This document shows positions 1-8,453 of a stretch of 64,000 nucleotides of DNA, one piece after another. Each line of letters starts with the position of its first letter. Position 1 is the first letter of the stretch. Location: positions 124,001 through 188,000 of the forward strand of contig CAKPBI010000002.1 of assembly GCA_934140285.1 (NCBI GenBank), given 5' to 3'. Under the pieces are notes generated by a model that searched no databases, was not told the DNA's origin, and saw only the letters and a list, made by a program, of their open reading frames with translations. This stretch comes from an uncultured Bacilli bacterium. GTDB lineage: Bacteria; Bacillota_I; Bacilli_A; ML615J-28; CAG-313. The translations under genes were made by a program, and so were the position numbers.

Positions 1-195
1 GTTCTTGGCATTTCTATTTTAGTAGCCGTTGCAGCATCTAATTTATTTGGAGCATTAATTCCTGTAATATTCTTTAAATTAAAAATTGATCCTGCTGTTG
101 CATCAGGTCCTTTCATTACAACTATAAACGATATAATAGTTGTAGTAATTTACTTTAGTGTTGCTGCCATCTTACTACAAGGCTATATATTTTAA
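1..195 (+). CDS. mgtE: Magnesium transporter MgtE, C-terminal end (partial)
   Basis: The window opens inside this gene; frame 1 is open from base 1 to a TAA at 193-195 (64 residues). The visible part is two membrane helices joined by a stretch containing DPAVASGPFITTINDI, which is the signature of the last helices of MgtE-family Mg2+ channels, where the Asp near its end lies in the ion path. The preceding cytoplasmic N and CBS domains are outside the window. The gene ends at a strong bidirectional hairpin (201-238), so it is not co-transcribed with what follows. Identification rests on the short conserved C-terminus only. Confidence 0.8.
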   Translation, partial: VLGISILVAVAASNLFGALIPVIFFKLKIDPAVASGPFITTINDIIVVVIYFSVAAILLQGYIF

Positions 196-200
196 ATAAT

Positions 201-238
201 AAAATAGACACTTCAAAACTAAAAAGTGTCTATTTTTT
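201..238. terminator. Bidirectional intrinsic terminator between convergent genes
   Basis: Perfect inverted repeat 201-213 / 224-236 (core AATAGACACTT and its complement) with an A-run on the left and a T-run on the right, so it can end both the MgtE transcript and the minus-strand transcript that ends at 254. Confidence 0.85.
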
Positions 239-253
239 ATGGTATTAATTTAT

Positions 254-517
254 TCATCTAGGTAAGTTAGCATTTACAGGATAAGGATAAGGATAGGGAT
301 AAGGGTATGGGTATGGGTAAGGATATCCGGTAGTTGGATAAGTGTAGTTATATTGATATTGAGGATAAGGCTGTTGATTGCCATATAATCCTTGTTGATT
401 TCCACAACATTGTCTACCATTTAACCAAAATGGAGCGGAAATAATAGCTGCTCCCGCGATAATAGGAAGCCACAATCTTCCCCCACGTTCATTATAAAAC
501 ATTTGATAATGCACCAT
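254..517 (-). CDS. Small Tyr/Pro-repeat protein, putative coat or surface protein
   Basis: An 87-residue protein. The start at 517 is chosen because AAGGAGG lies 5 bases upstream; a longer reading from 547 would have no such site. Visible features: a short polar N-terminus, one hydrophobic segment (about residues 12-31, LPIIAGAAIISAPFWL), a Cys-Cys pair, Asn/Gln/Gly-rich linker, and a tail of eight or nine YP dipeptides. Such low-complexity YP-rich proteins are common among spore coat and envelope proteins of Bacillota, but I know no exact family. A sigma-K-like promoter (536-563) lies directly upstream, which supports a late sporulation role by inference only. It lies downstream of, and possibly in one transcript with, the carboxypeptidase at 569-1384. 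Confidence 0.6.
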   Translation of the reverse strand: MVHYQMFYNERGGRLWLPIIAGAAIISAPFWLNGRQCCGNQQGLYGNQQPYPQYQYNYTYPTTGYPYPYPYPYPYPYPYPVNANLPR

Positions 518-535
518 CAAAACCTCCTTTATTAA

Positions 536-563
536 TATAGTATGCAAACTATAATTAATAAGT
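536..563 (-). promoter_or_regulatory. Candidate sigma-K-like promoter
   Basis: On the minus strand AC (562-563), a 17-base spacer, and CATACTATA (536-544) match the B. subtilis sigma-K consensus AC-(16/17)-CATANNNTA. The predicted start point falls almost on the Shine-Dalgarno sequence (523-529), leaving a very short 5' leader, which weakens the case. Confidence 0.4.
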
Positions 564-568
564 GATGG

Positions 569-1384
569 TTAAGCATTTATAATTGTATAGTTATATATAT
601 ATTCCTCCAAAGTTAAATTATTCTCATATATATATTTTGCAACCTCAACACCTACATATCGGTAGTGCCAAGGTTCATAACCATATCCAGTAATTTCTGT
701 TTTATCCTTAGGATAACGAAGGATAAAGCCATATTTATATGCGTTATTTTTTAAAAAATGAAAAGATAGGGTATTTTCAAAATATGATGTTAAACCGGTA
801 TCTTTAGTTGATACATCAATAGCAAGTCCTGTTTGATGCTCAGAATGACCAGCCATCGCAATATACATAGGATCATTGCCATGTGTAAATAATTCCTCTT
901 GTCTAGTGTATGAACGATATCCTGAAAATACGGTTAGCTCAATTCCTTCAAATGTCGCATCATGAACCATTCTAGTATATGCTTCAAGAGTTTGTTTATC
1001 TAATAAAATTATTTCATTCTCACGATGAATTTTTGGTATATCTCCAATATCTACAAGGGAATCAGGAATATATGTTGCACCAACATAATACTTACGATTG
1101 ACAAGAATAATGTTGTTACAAGTTATCGCGGGAGAAATGGTATTATAGTCATAAAATTCAGGAAAATTAATACTATTTAGAACATACTCAATAGAATATG
1201 ATTCTTGATATTTTTGGTAGTATAGATTTAAGGAATCTTTATCATAACAATTATAACAACTAATCTGTTTTTCAAATTCATCTAGGGGTGAATTATTTAA
1301 TGCATCACTTTTTAATTTTGATACCAAAATAATATTAAGAATTAATAAACATAATAAAAGCCATTTGATTTTTCTATTTGTCAA
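569..1384 (-). CDS. VanY/M15B-type D,D-carboxypeptidase, membrane anchored
   Basis: A 271-residue zinc carboxypeptidase predicted to trim the terminal D-Ala from peptidoglycan stem peptides outside the membrane. An N-terminal hydrophobic helix (about residues 8-23) acts as anchor or signal. The C-terminal half carries the M15B motifs: SGYRSYTRQ, GHSEHQTGLAID (zinc His and Asp) and EPWHYRY (catalytic region and last zinc His). The start is a TTG at 1384 with AGGAGG 7 bases upstream; no ATG fits better. Upstream, CATATTTTA (1422-1430) resembles a sporulation sigma -10, but no -35 partner is seen. The N-terminal 110 residues are not recognisable. Confidence 0.88.
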   Translation of the reverse strand: MTNRKIKWLLLCLLILNIILVSKLKSDALNNSPLDEFEKQISCYNCYDKDSLNLYYQKYQESYSIEYVLNSINFPEFYDYNTISPAITCNNIILVNRKYYVGATYIPDSLVDIGDIPKIHRENEIILLDKQTLEAYTRMVHDATFEGIELTVFSGYRSYTRQEELFTHGNDPMYIAMAGHSEHQTGLAIDVSTKDTGLTSYFENTLSFHFLKNNAYKYGFILRYPKDKTEITGYGYEPWHYRYVGVEVAKYIYENNLTLEEYIYNYTIINA

Positions 1385-1494
1385 AATAAGACCTCCTATT
1401 TTATTATTTGATAAAAAATAATAAAATATGCAACTTTTTTTGTAATTTTGAGTATTTTATGATAAAATAATGTGATGAAAGGATGATGAAAAAT

Positions 1495-4158
1495 ATGAAA
1501 AAAATACTTTTAATTGATGGAAATAGTTTAATGTTTAGGGCATACTATGCCACTGCTTACACAGGAAATCTAATGCAAACCTCAACTGGGATGTACAGTA
1601 ATGCGGTATACGGGTTTGTTAATATGATCAACAAAGTAACATCAGAACAAGATTTTGATCATATTTTTGTTGCCTTTGATAAAGGTAAAAAAACATTTCG
1701 TCATCAAGCTTATACTGAGTATAAAGGAAATAGAAAACCAATGCCACCAGAGTTTGCTATGCAAATTCCCCTAATTAAAGAATATTTAGATGTTTTACAA
1801 ATTAAAAGGTTAGAAACTGATGAATATGAAGCTGATGATTTAATTGCGACAATGGCAACAAAAGCAATTAACAATGGTTATGAGGCCTTAGTAATATCAG
1901 GTGATAAAGATTTATTACAACTTGTAAATGATAAAACCACAGTAGCATTAACCAAAAAAGGCATCAGTGAGTTAGAGTTTTATACTCCTCAAAACTTTCA
2001 TGAACTAATGGGTTTTAATCCCAATCAAGTAACAGACTATAAAGGATTATATGGTGATGACTCTGATAATTTACCTGGAGTTACAGGTGTTGGAGAAAAA
2101 ACTGCAATCAAACTTTTAAATGAATATGGGACTTTAGAAAACATTATTGATAATGCTCCAAACATAAAAGGTAAACTAGGAGAAAGAATCTTAAACGATC
2201 AAGAACAAGCTAAAAAATGTAAGTATTTAGCGACTCTATGTTTAAATGCTGAAATCCCAGTTGATCTAGATGATACAACATACATAGAACCATCTGTAAA
2301 AGAATTAAGAGCATTCTTTGAAAAAATGGAATTTAAGTCATTTATTAAAAGACTTGATACATCAAAAATTAATGAAGTTGAAAATAAAGTTCAGGAAAAT
2401 GTTATGTTTTCTTTTCCAAATATAGAGATAGATAATCTAAATCTCTTTTTAGAAAAAATAAAAAGCTGTGATAAAAATATAATAGTTGAAGTAGAACTTG
2501 ATGGAATGAACTATCATAAAGCTAATTTAATTGGGTTTTCTTTATTAATTGATGACCATGGTTTTTACTTTAATAAACAATTTATTTATCAAGATGAAAT
2601 TATAGACTTTTTAAATCGTGATGATTTACGCTTTAAAGCAATTGATTTAAAAAGAGTATATTGTACTTTTATGAAATATGGAATTCAAATTAAACATTTT
2701 GATTTTGATGTAATATTATGTTCATATGTAGCAGATCAAAATCTTCCAAATCATGATATTAAGTATATCTTTGATCAATTTCAAACCGTTGAACTTCCAT
2801 ACTTTGAAGAAGTTTATGGAAAAAAATCTATATTACAAATTCCAACTGATGATGTTATCGCTAAATATAGTATTTACAAATGTTATTATACTAAAATGTT
2901 AGAACCAAAAATGATGGCAAAATTAGATGAAACTAATCAAACCGCTTTATTAAAAGACATTGAAATTCCGCTTGCGGTTGTACTTGGTGATATTGAATTA
3001 AACGGATTTAAAATCAATAAAACAAGACTTGAAGAAATCGGCCTTTTCTTATCGGATGAAATTAGTGATTTGGAAAAAGAAATATATGAATTAGTTGGTC
3101 ATGAATTTAACATTGCCTCGCCTAAACAATTAGGTGTTGTTCTATTCGAAGAATTAAACATCGGTAAGGGAAAAAAGAATAAGACTGGATACTCTACATC
3201 TGCCGAAGTACTTGAAAAGTTAGCTCACTTACACCCTGTACCAAGAAAGATTCTAGAATATCGTAAATATAGTAAATTGCTATCAACATATGTTGTAGGA
3301 CTAAGTGAAGAAATCAGCAAAGTAGATGGAAAAGTACATACAACATTTAAACAAGCATTAACTCAAACAGGAAGACTTTCTTCAACAGAACCAAACATCC
3401 AAAATATTCCTGTTAGAACAAGCGATGGAAGATTAATTCGTTCCGCCTTTGTTCCAAGTTTTGAAGATGGATATTTAGTTAGTGCTGATTATTCTCAAAT
3501 TGAATTAAGAATACTTGCTCATGTATCAGGCTGTAAAAATATGATTGATGACTTTAATCATGGTATAGATTTTCACACAATTACCGCATCTAAAATATAT
3601 GGGGTTGATGTTGAAAATGTAACCAAAGATATGAGAAGAATCGCTAAAGCCGTTAATTTTGGAATTGTTTATGGCATGAGTGATTGGGGTTTATCAGAGC
3701 AATTACAAATACCTGTCTATGAAGCAAGCGACTTTATAAAGAAATACTTTGAAATATATCCTGAAATTAAAACCTACCTAAATGATGTTGTTGAAGATTG
3801 TAAATTAACGACATATACAACCACCATTTTTAATCGTCGCCGTTACATTAAGGAAATTAATTCTAGTAACCATAATTTGAGTGAGTTCGCAAAGCGTACA
3901 GCAATGAATGCTCCTATTCAAGGTAGTGCTGCTGATATAATAAAGATAGCAATGATTAATGTCCACAAGAAGATGAAAGAATTAAATCTTCAAAGCAAAA
4001 TGGTAGCTCAAGTTCATGATGAATTAATTATTGATGTTCATCCAAGTGAACTAGAAATAGTGAAACAAATGTTAAAAGAAATTATGGAAAGTGCGGTAAG
4101 CTTAAAAGTAAAAATGATAGTTGATGTAGAGGAAGGAAAAACTTGGGATTTAAAATAA
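1495..4158 (+). CDS. polA: DNA polymerase I
   Basis: DNA polymerase I for repair and Okazaki fragment processing (887 residues from this start). Domains: N-terminal 5'-3' nuclease (about 1-290, with DGNSLMFRAYY, EADDLIAT, GDDSDNLPGV), a 3'-5' exonuclease-like domain (about 300-460), and the polymerase (DYSQIELR with Asp665, RRIAKAVNFGIVYG, QVHDELI near 840). The proofreading domain looks dead: the DTE position reads EVE, the exo II Asp is missing (LKRV), and exo III lacks its Tyr/Asp, as in Bacillus-type Pol I. ATG codons at 1483 and 1486 are alternatives; 1495 gives best SD spacing and the classical MKKILLIDGNS start. First gene of a compact repair/replication operon. Confidence 0.97.
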   Translation: MKKILLIDGNSLMFRAYYATAYTGNLMQTSTGMYSNAVYGFVNMINKVTSEQDFDHIFVAFDKGKKTFRHQAYTEYKGNRKPMPPEFAMQIPLIKEYLDVLQIKRLETDEYEADDLIATMATKAINNGYEALVISGDKDLLQLVNDKTTVALTKKGISELEFYTPQNFHELMGFNPNQVTDYKGLYGDDSDNLPGVTGVGEKTAIKLLNEYGTLENIIDNAPNIKGKLGERILNDQEQAKKCKYLATLCLNAEIPVDLDDTTYIEPSVKELRAFFEKMEFKSFIKRLDTSKINEVENKVQENVMFSFPNIEIDNLNLFLEKIKSCDKNIIVEVELDGMNYHKANLIGFSLLIDDHGFYFNKQFIYQDEIIDFLNRDDLRFKAIDLKRVYCTFMKYGIQIKHFDFDVILCSYVADQNLPNHDIKYIFDQFQTVELPYFEEVYGKKSILQIPTDDVIAKYSIYKCYYTKMLEPKMMAKLDETNQTALLKDIEIPLAVVLGDIELNGFKINKTRLEEIGLFLSDEISDLEKEIYELVGHEFNIASPKQLGVVLFEELNIGKGKKNKTGYSTSAEVLEKLAHLHPVPRKILEYRKYSKLLSTYVVGLSEEISKVDGKVHTTFKQALTQTGRLSSTEPNIQNIPVRTSDGRLIRSAFVPSFEDGYLVSADYSQIELRILAHVSGCKNMIDDFNHGIDFHTITASKIYGVDVENVTKDMRRIAKAVNFGIVYGMSDWGLSEQLQIPVYEASDFIKKYFEIYPEIKTYLNDVVEDCKLTTYTTTIFNRRRYIKEINSSNHNLSEFAKRTAMNAPIQGSAADIIKIAMINVHKKMKELNLQSKMVAQVHDELIIDVHPSELEIVKQMLKEIMESAVSLKVKMIVDVEEGKTWDLK

Positions 4159-4170
4159 GGAAGTGAAAAT

Positions 4171-5583
4171 ATGCCAGAATTACCAGAAGTTGAAACGGTA
4201 AGAAGAACTCTTGAACACCAAATACTAAATGAAAAAATAGTTGATGTAAAAGTTCTATATGAAGGAATTTTAGAAAATGTAACCAAAGAAGAATTTAAAC
4301 AAAATCTTATAAATGAAACTATCACGGATATTAAAAGATATGGAAAATATTTAGTATTTATCTTTAATCATGTAAGTATTATTTCCCATCTAAGAATGGA
4401 AGGTAAATTTTTCTTAAAAAGTATTGATGATCCCATTATCAAACATGAACATATAATCTTTTATTTTGAAAGTGGTAGAACTCTTAGATATCATGATACT
4501 AGAAAATTTGGTAAGATGGCATTAATTCACTCTACCTCATGGAATGAAATTATGTCATATCCATCAGTAAAAAAATTAGGACCTGAGGCTAACACTACGA
4601 ACCTTAATAAGGAATATTTGTATTCAAAACTAAAGAAATTAAAGGAACCAATCAAAAGTGCTTTATTAAACCAAGAAATCCTAGCTGGTCTGGGAAATAT
4701 ATATGTTGATGAAGTATGCTTTATGGCAAAATTATATCCAGGGATGTCTTGTGAAAAGATAACATTAGAAGATTGTGATAATATCGTAAAGTACAGTAAA
4801 GAAATCTTAAATCAAGCCATTCTAGCAGGGGGAACGACAATCAGAAGTTATACTAGTAGTCTTGGTGTCACAGGAAGATTTCAACTCTCACTTCATGTCC
4901 ACACCAAAGAAGGAGAAGCATGTGAAAGATGTCATACGACTATAAAAAAGATGGTAGTAGGTGGTAGAGGAACTTACTATTGTCCAAACTGTCAAAAAGA
5001 TCGTCTTCCCAAAGTAATCGGACTTACTGGAGGAATTGCCAGTGGAAAAAGTACTGTCTCGACATATTTAAAAAATAAAGGCTACATTGTAATTGATAGT
5101 GATGAAATTGTAAACAAACTATATCAAAATAAACAAGTAATTGAAACAATAAAAACGACATTTGGTGATGAATATATATATGGTGGAAAAATAAATAAAC
5201 CAGCTTTAGGTAATCTTGTATTTAATAATCAAGAGTCATTAAATAAATTAAATAGTTTAATCCACCCTTTAGTTAAAGCAAAAATAATAAGTGAGATTAA
5301 AAAACAAAGCAACGGTCTTGTCTTCATTGATGTACCTCTACTTTTTGAAGCAAGCTTTGAAGATTTGTGTGACCAAATAATAGTAGTAAATGTTGATCCT
5401 AAACAAAATATTGAAAGATTAATGAAACGTGATAATATTGATGAAACCTTCGCAGTAACAAAAATATCATCACAATTACCCCTTCAACAAAAGTGTGAAA
5501 AAGCAAACTTTATAATTGATAATTCACGTGATTTATGTTATACTTATACACAAATCGATAATATTTTAACAAAATTAAATTAG
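4171..5583 (+). CDS. MutM-CoaE fusion: formamidopyrimidine-DNA glycosylase / dephospho-CoA kinase
   Basis: One 470-residue reading frame holding two enzymes that are normally separate. Residues 1-275 are MutM (Fpg): MPELPEVE with the catalytic Pro after Met removal, Lys in RYGKYL, and a C-terminal zinc finger CERC...CPNC. It excises oxidised purines. Residues 281-470 are CoaE, the last step of coenzyme A synthesis: Walker A GLTGGIASGKST, DVPLLFEA, RLMKRD. The joint is only a few residues (QKDRLPK) and no stop or shift is visible. mutM and coaE are neighbours in many Bacillota, so a fusion by loss of the intergenic stop is plausible. It starts 12 bases after polA with GGAAG upstream. Confidence 0.92.
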   Translation: MPELPEVETVRRTLEHQILNEKIVDVKVLYEGILENVTKEEFKQNLINETITDIKRYGKYLVFIFNHVSIISHLRMEGKFFLKSIDDPIIKHEHIIFYFESGRTLRYHDTRKFGKMALIHSTSWNEIMSYPSVKKLGPEANTTNLNKEYLYSKLKKLKEPIKSALLNQEILAGLGNIYVDEVCFMAKLYPGMSCEKITLEDCDNIVKYSKEILNQAILAGGTTIRSYTSSLGVTGRFQLSLHVHTKEGEACERCHTTIKKMVVGGRGTYYCPNCQKDRLPKVIGLTGGIASGKSTVSTYLKNKGYIVIDSDEIVNKLYQNKQVIETIKTTFGDEYIYGGKINKPALGNLVFNNQESLNKLNSLIHPLVKAKIISEIKKQSNGLVFIDVPLLFEASFEDLCDQIIVVNVDPKQNIERLMKRDNIDETFAVTKISSQLPLQQKCEKANFIIDNSRDLCYTYTQIDNILTKLN

Positions 5584-5593
5584 GAGGTATTTT

Positions 5594-5968
5594 ATGGCAT
5601 CAGGCTTAAAAAACTTTTTTTCCAATGAGTTTGAAACAAACTATGGTGATGATCGAGATGTTACATCACATTATTATGGAAATGATTATAACAAAACAAA
5701 AGAAGCAGTAATCCAAGCTGGTAAACGATTAGGTTATGATGCTACTAACATAGATGATAAATATAAGGAAATCTTTCTTGCTTCAAAAACCAAAGGAGAA
5801 ATTATTGTAACAATTCGAACATTCTCGTATTATGAAAATAGTGTTGACTTTAAAGTAATTACTCACTATATAATCCCTCGTGGTAGAGCAAAAAAATTTG
5901 CGGAACTAATGTATCAAGACCTTGATCGATTACTTGTGTTAAAGAGAAAAGGAGATTATAATGAATGA
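5594..5968 (+). CDS. Conserved-looking protein of unknown function in the replication operon
   Basis: A soluble 124-residue protein with AGGAGG 8 bases before the ATG. I do not recognise the family. It is rich in charged and aromatic residues; segments KTKEAVIQAGKRLGYDATNI and EIFLASKTKGEIIVTIRTF suggest an alpha/beta fold, and no membrane segment or metal site is visible. It sits between the MutM-CoaE fusion and dnaB, where other Bacilli have genes such as nrdR, and overlaps dnaB by 8 bases (stop TGA 5966-5968, dnaB ATG 5961), so translation is probably coupled. A role linked to replication initiation is inference from position only. Confidence 0.75.
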   Translation: MASGLKNFFSNEFETNYGDDRDVTSHYYGNDYNKTKEAVIQAGKRLGYDATNIDDKYKEIFLASKTKGEIIVTIRTFSYYENSVDFKVITHYIIPRGRAKKFAELMYQDLDRLLVLKRKGDYNE

Positions 5969-7253
5969 TAATATAGTTGTTGAAAATACAAAATTTATTG
6001 CCTTTCGTGATGCGGAATTAACTCAAGTAGCACAAAAAGAATTAACTCATTTATACATGCCCCTTATAGGACAAAAAAGTATTAATATATATATAACCCT
6101 ATCTACATTGATTCCCTTTGGTGAAAATGAATCAAAAAGCATAGGCCATTTGAAATTATTTCAATTATTAAAGATAAACAATGAAAATGAATTTATTAAA
6201 GAAAGAAATAAACTAGAAGCCATTGGCTTAATTGAAGTATACTTTAATGGAGAAGATTTTATCTACAAATTAAAAACTCCACTTACGCCTAATGAATTTT
6301 TTCAAAATGAAAGTTTAAGTTATTTTCTCCTTCAAAATGTCAAGGAAGAATCATATCAAAATCTAGTAATGGATTTTTTAATTCATCGTTTTGATATTTC
6401 GAAATATCAAAATATAACTAAATCATTTGATGATGTTTATACTCTTGATAATAATGTAAATATCAATTATTTACAAGAATTAACTACGCTTGTTACAACA
6501 CCAACAGGAGAACAAATAAGAGTTAATAACCCTCATTTTGATTATCAGTATTTAACAATTCTTTTAAATGCTAGTGGTATTGTAAATACTAGTTTATTAA
6601 ATCAAAAGAATATATATAATGATATAAACAAATATAGTTTCTTATATCAATTATCAACTGAAGAAATTAAAGATGCAATCTTCCAAAGTCTACTTCCAAA
6701 CAAAGATATTGACCTTGAAGAATTTAAAAAAGCATGCAAACAAATATATGATAAACATCAAGTAAAACCTAAAATTGTAAATGTTCAAACATCTAATACC
6801 GACAATAAACTAATAAACTACTTAGATCAAACAGCACCAACCGAAATTGTTAAAACTAAGTTTGGAGTAGGTCTTGTAGGTTCTGAAATAGAAATGTTTA
6901 ATAAATTAATGGAAAATACGGGAATTAGTTTAGGTATTTTAAATGTTTTAATTATATATGTTTTACAAGATAAAAATGGTGAAGTACCAAGTTATAACTA
7001 TTTTGATAAAATAATTAAAACATGGCAAAGAATGGGAATTTCTTCAACTAAACAAGCAATAGATCATATCAATGGTCGTGGGGAAACTCAACAACCAACT
7101 AAGAGAACTTCCAACAAAAATGTAAAACCAGTACCTGAATGGTATGGTGAGTACGCTAAAGACTTAGATACAAAATCTAAACCAAATCTAAGTGAAAGTG
7201 ATGAAGAAGCTATGAAAGAATTAAACGAGTTGTTTAAATTTGAGGAGAAGTAA
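5961..7253 (+). CDS. dnaB: Replication initiation and membrane attachment protein DnaB (primosome)
   Basis: A 430-residue primosomal DnaB of the Bacilli type, which helps DnaD and DnaI load the replicative helicase at oriC and at stalled forks. The N-terminal part (about 20-130) looks like the winged-helix DnaD/DnaB N-domain; the C-terminal part (about 295-370) has the DnaB_2 pattern, with a helix containing FNKLMENTGISLGILNVLI and the conserved region YFDKIIKTWQRMGI. The tail is polar and low complexity. The gene overlaps its upstream neighbour and is followed after one base by dnaI, the usual partner. Confidence 0.9.
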   Translation: MNDNIVVENTKFIAFRDAELTQVAQKELTHLYMPLIGQKSINIYITLSTLIPFGENESKSIGHLKLFQLLKINNENEFIKERNKLEAIGLIEVYFNGEDFIYKLKTPLTPNEFFQNESLSYFLLQNVKEESYQNLVMDFLIHRFDISKYQNITKSFDDVYTLDNNVNINYLQELTTLVTTPTGEQIRVNNPHFDYQYLTILLNASGIVNTSLLNQKNIYNDINKYSFLYQLSTEEIKDAIFQSLLPNKDIDLEEFKKACKQIYDKHQVKPKIVNVQTSNTDNKLINYLDQTAPTEIVKTKFGVGLVGSEIEMFNKLMENTGISLGILNVLIIYVLQDKNGEVPSYNYFDKIIKTWQRMGISSTKQAIDHINGRGETQQPTKRTSNKNVKPVPEWYGEYAKDLDTKSKPNLSESDEEAMKELNELFKFEEK

Positions 7254-7254
7254 G

Positions 7255-8115
7255 ATGAATGAAAATCAAAAATTAATTAACGAAATTAAAAACTTAAAAC
7301 CTGTTCAAACATTCTTAAAAGAAAATAATTTTGATGAATCAATTATTGAAAATAATCTTCTTATATTTTGTTCATACAAAATGAAGTTATCAAAATGTGT
7401 AGGTTGTAAAGGTTTAGAACATTGTCAACAAAACTTCTTAGGTCAAGCACCATCATTATATTATAATGATTCTCAAATTGTAATAGATTATATTCCATGC
7501 AAATATCAAAAGAAAATTAATGATGAAAAAAATAAAGAATCAAGACTTCACCTAATAGCAACAAACTTTAACAACTATAATTTTGATGATGTATATAAAT
7601 CAAAAGAAAGAACAGAACTATTATTTAAAGTAATGAATGTATATAATGCTTATAAAAACCATGAGGAATGTAAAGGATTATATATATATGGACCATATGG
7701 ATGTGGCAAAAGTTACATGCTTGCATGGCTTGCGACAAAACTTGTAGAGATGAATGCAACCGTATTATTCGCATATTATCCTGATTTAGTCCGCCAAATC
7801 AAAAGTTCCATTTCGGATGGAGGATTAGAAGATTACTTAAATGAATTGAAAGAAGTCGAAGTACTAATGATTGATGATATCGGTGGAGAATCAAACAGTG
7901 ATTTTATCCGCGATGAAGTATTAGGAGCGGTCCTTCAAACAAGAATGTATAATAAAGCATTAACTTTTATGAGTTCAAACCTTGATCCTAAACTTTTACT
8001 TGAACACCTTGCGAGTGGATCAAAAGATGTAGATCATGTGAAAGGTTCAAGAGTGTTTGAACGTATAAATACCTTAATGGAATTCGTTGAATTAAAAGAT
8101 AAAAACTATCGTTAA
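7255..8115 (+). CDS. dnaI: Primosomal helicase loader DnaI
   Basis: A 286-residue AAA+ helicase loader. The N-terminal helicase-binding domain carries a zinc site (CVGCKGLEHC plus a later Cys); the ATPase domain has Walker A GPYGCGKSY and Walker B VLMIDDIGGE, then an arginine-finger region SRVFERI near the end. The start at 7255 is supported by GAGGAG 7 bases upstream; an in-frame TTG at 7240 would overlap dnaB. dnaB and dnaI are adjacent, as in Bacillus. Transcription of this operon probably ends in the thrS leader region, which has its own promoter inside the end of this gene's intergenic spacer. Confidence 0.95.
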   Translation: MNENQKLINEIKNLKPVQTFLKENNFDESIIENNLLIFCSYKMKLSKCVGCKGLEHCQQNFLGQAPSLYYNDSQIVIDYIPCKYQKKINDEKNKESRLHLIATNFNNYNFDDVYKSKERTELLFKVMNVYNAYKNHEECKGLYIYGPYGCGKSYMLAWLATKLVEMNATVLFAYYPDLVRQIKSSISDGGLEDYLNELKEVEVLMIDDIGGESNSDFIRDEVLGAVLQTRMYNKALTFMSSNLDPKLLLEHLASGSKDVDHVKGSRVFERINTLMEFVELKDKNYR

Positions 8116-8117
8116 TA

Positions 8118-8146
8118 TTGACTTTTTATTAAAAAAAGCGTATAAT
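8118..8146 (+). promoter_or_regulatory. Housekeeping promoter of the thrS T-box transcript
   Basis: TTGACT (8118-8123), 17-base spacer, TATAAT (8141-8146). The expected start is about 8153, just before the first conserved T-box sequences. Confidence 0.85.
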
Positions 8147-8152
8147 GAATAT

Positions 8153-8430
8153 AGAAATCAAAAAAAGCGATGATTAGGACAAGATATTTAGAAACTAATT
8201 TATTAGTGAGGCAAGATAGTGAAAACTGCCAAATTAAGCCTAGATGTTACTCCCTATGAGCTATCTAGAGAAATCTATGATCGTAATTCTTGCGTTAAAA
8301 GAACTAAAGGGCACAACAATAGTTGTGAACTAAGGTGGTACCGCGATTAAAGACTTTTAAAGCCTAGTATTTAACTCGTCCTTAGACATTTAAGTAAACA
8401 TGTATGTTTATTTAATATCTAAGGCTTTTA
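8153..8430 (+). promoter_or_regulatory. T-box leader of thrS (threonine specifier ACT)
   Basis: A tRNA-sensing leader. Recognisable parts: the 5' GCGATGATTAGGACAAG region of stem I, an AGTGA-containing distal arm, the specifier ACT at 8249-8251 (Thr) placed just before CCCTATGAGCT, a stem III (CACAAC...GTTGTG), the T-box AAGGTGGTACCGCG (8332-8345), and a terminator (8380-8424 stem, then CTTTTATT). The specifier position was fixed by aligning with the second T-box in this window, where ATG precedes a similar CCTCTGAGTT. Uncharged tRNA-Thr would stabilise the antiterminator and switch thrS on. Confidence 0.93.
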
Positions 8431-8453
8431 TTATTTAGGAGGAATTTTAGAAT

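Noticed and set aside
8267..8284. A possible isoleucine specifier (ATC at 8273-8275) in the thrS T-box, implying a mismatch with the downstream gene
   Set aside because: Aligning both T-boxes in the window by the shared CCTNTGAG sequence places the specifiers at ACT (Thr) and ATG (Met), which match thrS and metNIQ; the first folding attempt was wrong.
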